Shown: piece after piece, positions 9,701-18,736 of the stretch
Numbering within the stretch: position 1 is the first letter of the stretch
Layout of the letters: every line of letters starts with the position of its first letter
From: Klebsormidium nitens
Lineage: Eukaryota; Streptophyta; Klebsormidiophyceae; Klebsormidiales; Klebsormidiaceae
NCBI GenBank assembly: GCA_000708835.1
Contig: DF237249.1
Location: 1 to 64,000, forward strand
Reading direction: 5' to 3'
DNA: 64,000 nt
Program-made: the position numbers and the translations under genes
The notes under the pieces: model-generated
What the model was told of the DNA's origin: nothing
Databases searched by the model: none
The model's input: only the letters and a program-made list of their open reading frames with translations

Positions 9701-12700
9701 GAAGGTTGGCAATCAAGCAGGTCAGGAATGGAGCGCACAACGTTTCTCAAAGTAATTTTTGCATGCTAAACGCCTCCCAAATGATTGCTGGTCATGTTGA
9801 AAACAAGCTGCTGTGTTGTTCATCTGCTGAACGGGTTCTTTAACCGAGTCAATAAGTTAGCTGCTTCTCTTACACGTTTCTTCAAGCCGAGAGTATGTGC
9901 CCATAATCACATGATTGAATGGCAGTCTGTCGTTCGGGGCAGGGCTGTGCTTCTTGAGGAGGATCGCAACTCTGCTCCCTTTCGAAATCTTCTAATTGGG
10001 ACGTTTTTCTTGGTGGATAGTATTGGTCGCTCGTCCAACCTCTTGCCGCCCGACCTCGTCAAGCCTTGCCTTCGGCCTGCAACGCAGCGATCCGTCAAGT
10101 TGTGACACGAGCTCGCTTTTCTCCATTCAGCGGCGGCGGTTGCAAAGGTAGCCAAGGCTGCGGCCAAGGCGGAGCCCATCAGGGTGTCAGGAGTGATTAG
10201 AAAACCTGATGCGGGCGACCTAGAGGAGGACGAAGATGAGGACGAGGACGACGAAGACGATGACGATGACGAGGTGAGCTTTTGGGCATCGATTTTTGAA
10301 TTGGGCGTCGGGGTGTTCTGACGTTAGCTGCATTCTCTGATGGCTTCAAATCTTCGATGGTTATGGACGATCCACGAGTACGGAACGACAAGTTAAGACG
10401 TTGCTGGGCGCTGTGGAAATCCACTTTGGTTCTGCGTGTCCATACACTAGTTAAAAGCTTTTCGGTGTTCATCAGAGCCGCTAAACCACCAGTTTTGAAG
10501 GCTTTCTGGAAGTTGTTGAAACAGCTCAGCTTCCTAATGCCGTGCTCGAAAAACAGCGTCACCTTAGTGCGCTTGCGAGGCTGCGGTTCTGGTTGAACTT
10601 TGCCGCTTCGACGTTGTCCAATCTAAAGACGTATTTCACGAAGCTAGATAGCCTGGAGGGTTGTCCGTCACGGGGCTTTAACAAGACCCCTCTTTCAGAG
10701 AGGCATGCAAGTGTCAGAAGCTATTTGGTTACGACCATGCATCGCAACGCACTGTTGCTTTGTGAATCCACCACATCGCACAAAAGTCCTCAGCGCAATC
10801 GCCTACGACCCCCTCCGTCGTGTGGCCTTTGCTGATACACTGATGTCTCAATATCGCTGTTGGAATTTCATTCGAGCGTGTTCGGCAGTAGCGGGTTGGG
10901 GTGCAGTAACGAGCGCTGGACGCTTGATGGAAAATGAAGCACGTTCTCCCCTCTGTTTATTCCCAAACGGCAAATTCTGAAGCGCAGTCTTTGGTAAAAG
11001 TCTTGAGGCCGGCTGCTTGAGACCAGCCCCTGACTGCTGGGCGGACCAGACTTGACGACTGTACTCGTTCGCGGGACTTACGTTTGCTTTCACTACGCGC
11101 ACTGTTCGAAATCAAGAAGCACGTATCCAGAAGCCATGTCAGTAAGCGATATTTTGATTTGTGCCAGGACGATGATGAAGGCGCGGTGCTGCGGGGCGCC
11201 AAGGAGTTCGACATGGACGAGGACGATGACGTGTCAGACGAGGATGATGACGAATTTGCGGACGGGCTGGCGGACGAGGACGACGACGATGACGACGAGG
11301 TGTGCATCTACTCGCACTGGTGCTTTGTAGCATCTTTCAGAGTCGACTGTTAAACTGCTCTCGTGCGTTCTGTTTTGCCTCCTTATTTGATTTCAAAATG
11401 CGTAGCATCTGTCTGTGGTTCCCTCTTCGTCTTCTCTTGTACATTCTGTGTTGTGTCAACTCGTAACCTTGGTTTCTCACGAATCGACCTTTCGTTGTCA
11501 CTCGTGTGTTGTACCTTTCATTCTTCTGTAAGCTTCGATCTGGTCGTGTGGTGTATCACTGTCGGATCAAATGGTTTGCCCTTTTGCAACAAGCTCTTCA
11601 TGTACTTAGAGCGGTCTTTCTTGAGAAGAGCTTCGCCTCGAGACATTGCTTCCTTGAGTCCGGCCTTTCCGGCTGCCGCTGCGCGGATATTTGCCAGAGG
11701 TTGTACGTTCTATTGAAGCAGAGTAGCGAAGCTTTTGGGCCCCAGTCTAGTTCCTCACTTGTCGAGCCTGATCTCTCCAAACCGAAACTGATTGTGGCAA
11801 TGGAGAGTAGTCAAGAGACGGTTAAAGAAACTTTTAACGAAGGCAAATTTCAAATTTTTCTATCCATTGCTTAACCCTTTCTCCTTTCCATCCGTCAGGA
11901 GGCCGACTTCGACGACGATGATGACGACGAGGATGACGATGAAGATGACGAGGAGGATGACGACATGGACGAGGACGAGGAGGGAGTGGAGGTGAGGTCC
12001 AGGCTTTGGTCTCTCTTTCTTTCTCTTCTCTCTTCATTTCTCATATCCGTCCAGTATCCTTGATTTCCGGAGTCGTTTGGGTGGTGTCGATGGTATGCGG
12101 AAGAACTGGTTAATGAAGTTTTCTCGCGGAGACACGTTTCGAAAGACAGTGGAATTCCGCACAGTTGGCAGTTGTGAACGAGACGGAGATCTGCGGCTTT
12201 ACCGCTTGCGTCTATCGTCTCCTTTGAAATACGTTAACTGATTACCAGCTTTCCTCAGGCGAGCCCGCTGTCTTCGTAAGATCGCGTCGTTCGAAAAGAA
12301 CTCTGAAAGCTTCTGCTTCGAAGGTGCGACGGTCTTGAGAAGACACTCGTGCTCAGAAAAAATGGTTGCCTTTACTTTTGCCCGATCTCTCTTCTATGGA
12401 AGACGTATCTTCAACGCAAACTCTTCCGAGAGAAACGTGCATCCTCACCCGTTGGTTTCTCGGCAGAACGTGCAGCCTCCCCCCAAGAACGGGAAGCGGC
12501 CGGCGGCTGAGCCCAAGACGCCGGGTACGCAAAAGAAGGCCAAAGTAGACGCCACGACACCGAAAACTCCGGCAGGTGAGACGCGACACTGAGGTTTTCC
12601 CTTGTCAGTTTCCGACAAAAGAGTGTGGGGGCGCCTGAGGACTCGGAAACCCCCTGGCATCCGCATCAAAAAAAAAATCAGCGGATTGTCAACAAGCGCG

Positions 12701-13852
12701 CGTGCTCCTTAGGAATTGGGTGTACCGCATGCGCAGCATGCGAATTTAAAGAAACTTGTGACCCGTCTGCAGTTCGGAATTGCTGCATCTTCGTTTTCAG
12801 GCTTTGCTGGGTTAGTCAATAGTGGCACTCGTCAGCGTGTCACTTTCGGTCTCTTACATTGAGTTGACGGTCTGGGGATCATTTCAAGATTGCTCTGGCA
12901 GATTGGAGCAAGCTTCTTTCTGCAAATGCATCGCCTCGAGCTCCGACGCGCAGAGAATTCAGCGCTTGTCCAGGCATACGGTGTTCGAATCACACTTTCT
13001 GCACTCCTTCTGTTGGTCTCTCGGGCATCAGTTGGAACTCGATCACTGTATTCGGTTCGAGGGGACGCAAAATTGAAAGGCTCTCTCTGGAGGCTCTTAA
13101 CGAACGCATATCTACCGTTGCAGCTGCTCCTAGTGCGAAGAAGACGCCCGGAAAGGACAAGACGCCGGCCCCAGCCAAAACGCCCAAGGTGGGTGCTTTT
13201 CCCTTCTAAACATTTGCCTGCTGGATTGCTCGTCTCAGGGCGAGGGACGCCTTTGTTGCTTCCAACCATTATTCCATCGGTCGACTAGTTGAGCCGCTCA
13301 TTCGCGCTCTATGCATTATATCGGGGCTGATTTATGAAACCTGGCACAGGCCAGGTAGAACCCTCAGCTAAATGGAAGTCAATGAGCATATGCTCGATGC
13401 TTGAAGAGGTTCTTCGCGTGTCAAAGTCACGAAAGGTTCTGCTTGGTGCAATGCAAGAGCAATGCCAGAACTTCTGGACTTGTTCAAACCTATCCTAAAT
13501 CAAAAGTACTCGCTTCCAGGGATTAGGCTGCCCGTTCCATAGGCCATCGTTGCCAGTATATGCCGAGAGATACTTTGAAGAGAGAACTTCATCTTTTCCC
13601 CGATTCGAGCACCATGCTGGTTGGCTGTGAAAGGGAGTCCCTCTCGATGCGTCCTGTAGCAGGCTCTGCGATACCAGGCTTCGAAGCAGGAGAGACAGGA
13701 TCTGGCGGCATTTGCCGTGTTGCATCCAAGCGGGGAACGTAGTTCGTAGTTCCCCATACTTAGAATTCTAAGCTCCCTGTTCCGTTCCTTTGTAGACGCC
13801 AGCCGCCTCGGGCAGCCTAGGCAAGTACCAGTGTGAGCCGTGTAAGAAGTAA
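6769..13852 (+). CDS. HDT: HD2-type (plant-specific) histone deacetylase
   Basis: Nucleolar/nuclear chromatin repressor with a nucleoplasmin-like N-terminal domain. Exon 1 (6769-6781) is only 13 coding nt and encodes the signature MEFWG. One of three alternative exon 2 versions follows (7591-7661, 7749-7822 or 7879-7946), then 8786-9062, 9640-9720, 10131-10273, 11168-11299, 11899-11991, 12467-12575, 13124-13188 and 13796-13848. All phases agree. Exon 3 completes the fold with VLGTLVKS, LDLLVDRDFTLEH (the Asp matching the reported essential Asp of Arabidopsis HD2A) and VFVTGY. Long Asp/Glu runs span several exons, then Lys/Pro/Thr-rich basic segments (KRPAAEPKTP, KKTPGKDKTP). The last exon found begins a C2H2 zinc finger (YQCEPCK) and would need one further exon for the two His, which I could not locate; read through, it stops two codons later at TAA 13850-13852. 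Roughly 346 residues before the unresolved end, against 245-305 usual. Confidence 0.88.
7482..7540 (+). other. Possible decayed fourth exon 2 of HD2
   Basis: A 59-nt stretch with an AG acceptor (ATCCAG|AATTC), the same 1-to-0 phase as the three accepted exon 2 versions, and a weak donor (CTG|GTCCGC). The translation (FVLSEESVLSAAL) loosely recalls the family pattern before the conserved His but lacks the His. It may be a dead copy or chance. Confidence 0.2.
7591..7661 (+). other. HD2 alternative exon 2a
   Basis: 71 nt; acceptor GTCCCAG|GG, donor CAG|GTAAGA. Translation after MEFWG is MELLPKQ...YLHLTQ, keeping the conserved His (LHLTQ). It enters in phase 1 and leaves in phase 0, so it can follow exon 1 and precede exon 3 (GCTGCGCTG) directly, but cannot be joined to 2b or 2c without a frameshift. 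Confidence 0.82.
7681..7745 (+). repeat. Repeated polypyrimidine tract before exon 2b
   Basis: Two identical 20-bp copies of GGCGGCCTTTTCTTTTTACC at 7681-7700 and 7702-7721 (period 21), followed by a degenerate third pyrimidine block running into the CCACAG acceptor of exon 2b. The run sits in the 87-nt interval between alternative exons 2a and 2b. This is where a polypyrimidine-tract-binding regulator would act; that role is inference. Confidence 0.8.
7749..7822 (+). other. HD2 alternative exon 2b
   Basis: 74 nt; acceptor ACCACAG|GG, donor AAG|GTGAGG. Translation LEVPPGAVRKR...ALHITK. With exon 1 this gives MEFWGLEVPPG, closest to the canonical family start (MEFWGxEVKPG). The conserved His is present (LHITK). 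Phase 1 in, phase 0 out, as for 2a and 2c. Probably the ancestral version. Confidence 0.85.
7879..7946 (+). other. HD2 alternative exon 2c (His replaced by Gln)
   Basis: 68 nt; acceptor CTCTGCAG|TT, donor GAG|GTAAGG. Translation after MEFW-V is HEVLPGKPSV...NLQISE. Aligned with 2a and 2b, the conserved His (LHLTQ / LHITK) is Gln (LQISE). Phase 1 in, phase 0 out. Only 56 nt separate it from exon 2b, short for an intron. Confidence 0.8.
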
Positions 13853-16590
13853 GTCGTTCTTTCCCGCTCTTCGTTTCAGTCTGCGCTTTACGCTCGCCGG
13901 GGGGGAGCGGCGCGGGCCCGGGGAAGGGGCCGTCGGGGGCGGGGGAGGGAAGAGGGGGAGGGGGTCTGGGCGAGGGGGGCGCCAAAGCGGTGCTCAGAGG
14001 TTCAAATGTGCGTTTGTCGAGTCCAAGCTTTCCGCTTTGCCTTCTCCTTGTTTCGAGTGGAAGACGTCGGTCGTTACAGAGTCGCGACTCTGCATTCACG
14101 AAAGCCTTTCTATGAATCATATTCGGCTGCTTGTGGTGTTCTTCTCGTGGAAGAGCACCCGTCGCTCGTCGCCTTTAACTTCGACAGCTGAGCGCTATAG
14201 AGATTGTCGCCAACTGTTGTTGAGGAAAGTGTGTTCGCCTTCGAGCTTGTCAGGTTGTGTCCTGCGAAATGCATCATCAGTCAATGCATCATCAGTCAAG
14301 TCGAGTCCGTCTGAATCTGGAGTTTCTCATACGTCTGGTGCTGGTCTGCTCAAGTGACACTGCTTGCGGGTCCTTGTTTTGGCGTGTTGATTTCTGGTCG
14401 GTGCATGTTCTGCTCGGGATGCAATGATTACACACATAATCTCGTTAACCTGAAGGGGCTTGCCCCCTCATGGAGACAAGCAATATCCAATTTTTATGAG
14501 CATCCACAGAGCCTTGCATGCACCGTTGAACCCTCACCTAGAGGGAGGCTTGTTTCAGAGCGATTTTGTCAAGATGCTAATGATTGCGCACTTGTAGTGG
14601 TCCTTCAAGGTCTGATTGAGGGTGTCCGGGCGGTTCTTGGTTGTTTGTCATTTGGTCAGTCTGCTGCATGCAAGGGGTGGTATCTTTGCCAGAAGTCCGG
14701 CAACCCCCTGCTTGTTTATACTCGCTTTGCAACTAAAGTAGCTTCTTCAATTCGACCTTTCAAGAGTTTCCAATCACGTTGTTTGCTTCTGGTAGAGCTT
14801 TGAAGGCATTAGAGGTTTCGCCAAGTCCTGCATCTTGGGAGTACTTTTTGAGAGCTCAAGTCGTTTCGTGGAAAAATGTCAAATCCTCGAATATCCGTTC
14901 TTGATTGCTGTTTGGGCAGCGCTGATGACAATGTAGCGTCCATTGTTGCAGGAACTTCACGACAGAAACGGCTCTGAGCCAACACAACAGTGCAAAACAT
15001 AAATAAAGTAGTGCGAGAAGCTGGTATTCGAGAAGGGCCTTTGCCCAAGCAAGAGCTGTTTGTGTCTCCTTGCATGCTTCATAAAATGCTGGCGGAGGCT
15101 TTGCATTGAGGGGCGACGGAAAAGGACATACAGGTTTTCAGCTAGCCGGCTTTTGGTGTGTCTCAGCAGATGAGTCATAGGTCGTGTCCCTACTGATGGT
15201 GCTTGTGGGTGTTCATAAATTGGCACGGATCAAAATAATTGTTTGCTTGTAGGCTCAAGCCCAATACAAAGAACATGACACGCAGTTTTTTCATACACCC
15301 CAGATTCTGTGAGGGAAGACCGAGAGTAAGCAGTATCAATTGTCCTCGATAAGGTCGTATACTTTTCGAATAATGGATGAGGTGTTCCTTTGTTCCTCTT
15401 GACTGTTGCGAGCCAGCCGTAGGCCGCACATGCATGAAAACTTAAGATTGCAATCAATCTCGTCCACGGCTTTCACGAGTTGCTAGCACGTAGTGCATGG
15501 CGTTGCTTGCAAGTGCATTGAATGGCTGGTCGGGCAAGTTTAGTTTTGTCCCTATGTGGCATTATCAACACTAAGACTTGCAGTCAGGCGGCCTGGCATA
15601 CATGTATGGTAGATGAGAGTCCATGGCGGACATGATAGATCGTTGATTGAAGCTAGCTTCATGCAATCGATCACATTTTGGCACGAATCGCCTAATAGCT
15701 ATATGCGCCATGGTACTAAGCCAGTCGCCGGCCGTCCAATTGGTGATTTCTATTACATTTCCCCTCCGGTTAGTCGGATGCAACTTAGCGATTATAAGTA
15801 GCACTATAGACAGACATATATGTATGTTGATCCGGCCACGCGGGCTGCATGCAATCTTGCGGTTTCGATGTGCATATACGACACATGCAAATCGACACAT
15901 GCCACATCCCTGCACCAAACGTCTTGCAAGGTTCTGATTGAAGCTAGGCCGAGGCATTAATCGTGTCAAAATCCATGTGCAAGCTAGGGCCTGATGGTCC
16001 GGAATTACCCTTTCCAATCGCTCGAGACGCCCTGTATTCGCACCTAGCGCGCATATGGCAGTTGAGTTTGCGTTGTCTTCGGGCATGTCAATCAGGACAC
16101 CCTGTGAATTAAATTGGCCTGAAAGAACTGACGGGGGCCGTGCGGGGCCTGGTGGAATGAAGAGTCAACTCATTGTAGTGACCCCGGTCACAACTGGCAA
16201 GCAGGTTGCCCGGAAACAAATTAATGCGGCTCGGATCGTTAGACACCGCTAGTGACCATTCTTTTGAATCACCACTAGTGACCATTCAATGATTCTTTTG
16301 AAACACCACATGCTCAATTGATTTAGGCGCATACACAGTTGTGTATGTTGACATTAAGAGGAACTAATGGATCTTGAGAGCCCAGACCTTGTAACTTCCA
16401 AAACGTTGTTAAACTGGGGCACTAAGTTATTGATACTCCGCTCAAAATAGCATGCTACATACGGGTCATCTGGTCCAAACGGCCACGCCCCTATTGTGTT
16501 CCACTAAAAGTCGAGATGACAATGATGTACAATAAGATTAAGCAACAGGGCCAAACCCCACAGCGTACAAGAGATGGTTATGTTTGCAGG
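13853..16590. other. Intergenic, HD2 to membrane protein
   Basis: No gene supported. The left part (13870-14360) has a G-rich stretch near 13910-13980 and a tandem ATGCATCATCAGTCA pair near 14270-14299. It may hold the missing zinc-finger exon and 3' UTR of HD2. The minus-strand frame 15571-16086 has no family features and both strands are similarly open. A direct repeat lies at 16247-16310. Confidence 0.45.
16247..16310. repeat. Imperfect direct repeat (CTAGTGACCATTC)
   Basis: Two adjacent copies of a ~30-bp unit: CTAGTGACCATTC, then TTCTTTTGAA, then CACCAC. The second copy has a small internal insertion. Confidence 0.8.
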
Positions 16591-18189
16591 TTAAAAAGAT
16601 TCAACGGAGACTGACACTTGACAGGGGGTTCCCGGTCTGTGATGGCAAAGCTCAAATCTCCCCCGCGAGTGTAGCCATCTTGATGACCACACAATACCAC
16701 ACGATAACCTATTTAATTCCAGCTTTGAAAACCGATTCACCCTCCCAGGCCCCTCCATCGCTTCCCTTCCTGAGATGGCCAAGGTATGCAGGGAAACATC
16801 TGAGCTCAATCTGTCCAGTTGGTCCGTAATTGACGGAGGCGCTAGATCTATCAGACTTCCCACCAACACTTGGTGTTCCAACACTTGAAAACAAGCTTCC
16901 ACATTGTCTACTTTTACCCCCCTTTCCACTATGCTGCCAAAGATTGCCGTACTCTCAGAAGCTGCTGCCGGCACTTGCATGTGCGCGATTTTTAACAACC
17001 TCCGGTGGAAATAGTCTGCTGCGGATTGAAGGCCATGTTCGTATGCAAAGATATTTGGCAGCATAGAGAGGCTCCGATCTTGCCAGCCTTTGGGTAATGT
17101 CATTGTCCCAGAAGATATGCAGTATAAAAACCAAAATACTAAACCAAATAACGAAAAACCGAAGATCGGTATCGCAATCAATCCAAGGGCCGCACCGCAA
17201 GTGATGAGGACAAAGCCTGAAAACCCTCCAACATCTTGCGCAGCGGTAAGTGCAAGTGCCCCCGGAAGAACCCCTAGCACCAAAAAAAGGCCCATCAAAT
17301 ATTCCCTCGCGCCGTACAAGGTATCCACAATATCTCTGTTGCATCTCAGGATATCAACCAACGATGTTGGAATGTAACCCTGGTCTACCAGATTGTTGGC
17401 CAACAGGATCGAGAAAACGGCTCTCAATTCCTTGGGCGCCTTTGCTAGGAACTCTCTGCTATCCGATGGAACTTCAACAGCCTGCTCTGCAGATGCTACC
17501 GTAGATCTTTTTGCTAGAACCAGCTTCTTTGCGCGTTTGATGCCCCATATCTCGACAATGCTAAGGAGGGCTCCAGCTCCTTCTAGAAAACAGATCCACA
17601 CAAGGAAGGCATAGATAGGCACCCTCCCATAGTGCCCCTCAGTCCCAGAGATATACCAGGTCGCCACAGCTGTGATCAGGATACCAGCCGATTTGAAGGC
17701 TTGCCAGCCAAACCCTGCCCAAGTTTTCGCAGTCAGCCAGCGTGCAACCCCCCTTTGTGAAAGCAGTGTCACTACGCTGATGACCATGAGGCCCTGAACC
17801 TGGGTATGAGAGTAAGCATTGGCGAAACCCACCAGGGCCAACTGCAACTCGATGTTCAAGCCGAGCATGACCATGAAGAACGAGTGGAAATTCAGAAAGT
17901 GATCTGGTCGCCACTCGCCACCACGTCGGACGAAGCCCCCAACAGAAAGCGTATGCAGGATGACCATCGAAAGGCCGACAGTCAACGTCGAAATGTCCAG
18001 CAACACAACCACAAGTACTAAAACTTCTGTCTTCCTGCTCAGCTGGTTCCGCAGGACTTGCACTAAGCCCGCCGCTGGAGCCTGGGCAGATGCCATGATG
18101 GCCGCCACAAACTTACAAACCTCAGCTGAAAGGCTTGCAGGGATGCCTCCTTCCTGGCCGGGGAAGGGGGTTCCCCTCGCGGACAACAT
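16591..18189 (-). CDS. Intronless multi-pass membrane protein, unknown family
   Basis: A single uninterrupted frame of over 1.5 kb, the only long intronless gene in the window. Two starts are plausible: ATG at 18189 (532 residues; first ATG in the frame) and ATG at 18096 (501 residues; better context, A at -3 and G at +4). From the second start come about five hydrophobic segments in the first half (for example VLVLVVVLLDISTLTVGL and FFMVMLGLNIELQLALVGF). A hydrophilic loop rich in Ala/Glu/Lys follows, then two or three more segments (YLMGLFLVLGVLPGALAL; LFGLVFWFLYCI). I recognise no family, motif or catalytic site. The last ~50 residues are unlike the rest (Arg/Ser/His-rich) and might be intron or 3' UTR read in frame. 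Intronlessness could reflect retroposition or transfer. It sits beside a gene-poor, transposon-bearing stretch. Confidence 0.6.
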   Translation of the reverse strand: MLSARGTPFPGQEGGIPASLSAEVCKFVAAIMASAQAPAAGLVQVLRNQLSRKTEVLVLVVVLLDISTLTVGLSMVILHTLSVGGFVRRGGEWRPDHFLNFHSFFMVMLGLNIELQLALVGFANAYSHTQVQGLMVISVVTLLSQRGVARWLTAKTWAGFGWQAFKSAGILITAVATWYISGTEGHYGRVPIYAFLVWICFLEGAGALLSIVEIWGIKRAKKLVLAKRSTVASAEQAVEVPSDSREFLAKAPKELRAVFSILLANNLVDQGYIPTSLVDILRCNRDIVDTLYGAREYLMGLFLVLGVLPGALALTAAQDVGGFSGFVLITCGAALGLIAIPIFGFSLFGLVFWFLYCISSGTMTLPKGWQDRSLSMLPNIFAYEHGLQSAADYFHRRLLKIAHMQVPAAASESTAIFGSIVERGVKVDNVEACFQVLEHQVLVGSLIDLAPPSITDQLDRLSSDVSLHTLAISGREAMEGPGRVNRFSKLELNRLSCGIVWSSRWLHSRGRFELCHHRPGTPCQVSVSVESF

Positions 18190-18345
18190 TTGACGTGGTC
18201 TCTTTTCGAAGTTGTCGCCGTAGCCATAGGGTCCGCCATTGGCATACCGGGTACTAATACCTAGGCTTATATGAATACTTGCATGATTACTTACGGCAAT
18301 ACCGTACCGTATGTGGTCACCGTCGTGGTATGTACAGTTGACTGG

Positions 18346-18736
18346 GACTTCAGTCAGGGGGACCAAACGCCACTCAAAGTCCGTGAACCGTGTTCCGCAC
18401 CGTCAGATGAGAAATTCTTTGACTTTGACGGTCAAGATTGGTTCATTTTGATGTCCCGAGGCAGCTGCGGTCCTCGGTTGGTCTCAGGAGAGGGTTAAGA
18501 AGATTGTTAGAAGAAGGTTAATGGGTTTTTGCCTGTGATACCCACCTAAACCAGCCCTCTACATCTCCTGAACGGCGTTTTGCCCGGACACGAAACCTCG
18601 GGGTTTCGAAGGTGACCCTGTGGAGGTTCAATCCCACCAGCTTTCGGTTCCGGGCAAATAAGCCGTTTGGCTGCTGGAACACTGTTCATGTTGCTAACCT
18701 ATTTACCCGGGGCGTTTGGTCCCCCTGACTTCAGTC
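18346..18736. mobile_element. MITE-like foldback element, ~390 bp
   Basis: Perfect 19-bp inverted repeats: GTCAGGGGGACCAAACGCC at 18353-18371 and its reverse complement at 18711-18729. Similarity continues outward for about 7 bases (two mismatches) and inward with divergence. If the ends are taken at GTCAGG, both flanks carry TTCA, a possible 4-bp target duplication. No transposase frame inside. It lies about 160 bp upstream of the membrane-protein start. Superfamily not assigned. Confidence 0.7.
18579..18658 (+). other. tRNA-like folded segment inside the MITE
   Basis: A 10-bp perfect stem (TTTGCCCGGA / TCCGGGCAAA) closes an 80-nt segment. Inside is a 7-bp hairpin (CGAAACC-TCGG-GGTTTCG, 18591-18608) and a pol III B-box-like GGTTCAATCCC (18625-18635). 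It does not fold as a canonical tRNA, since 9 nt separate the T-arm from the acceptor stem and no anticodon arm is seen. It may be a tRNA-derived relic or structural part of the element. Confidence 0.35.

Noticed and set aside
10957-11307. Poly-Ser minus-strand frame
   Set aside because: Reverse complement of the Asp/Glu-coding HD2 exon.
15571-16086. 171-codon minus-strand open frame
   Set aside because: No domain, signal, splice or composition support; opposite strand equally open; typical chance frame in a non-coding interval.
18582-18655. Functional tRNA gene (Sec-like ends)
   Set aside because: Acceptor ends pair, but the T-arm is not adjacent to the acceptor and no anticodon arm can be drawn.
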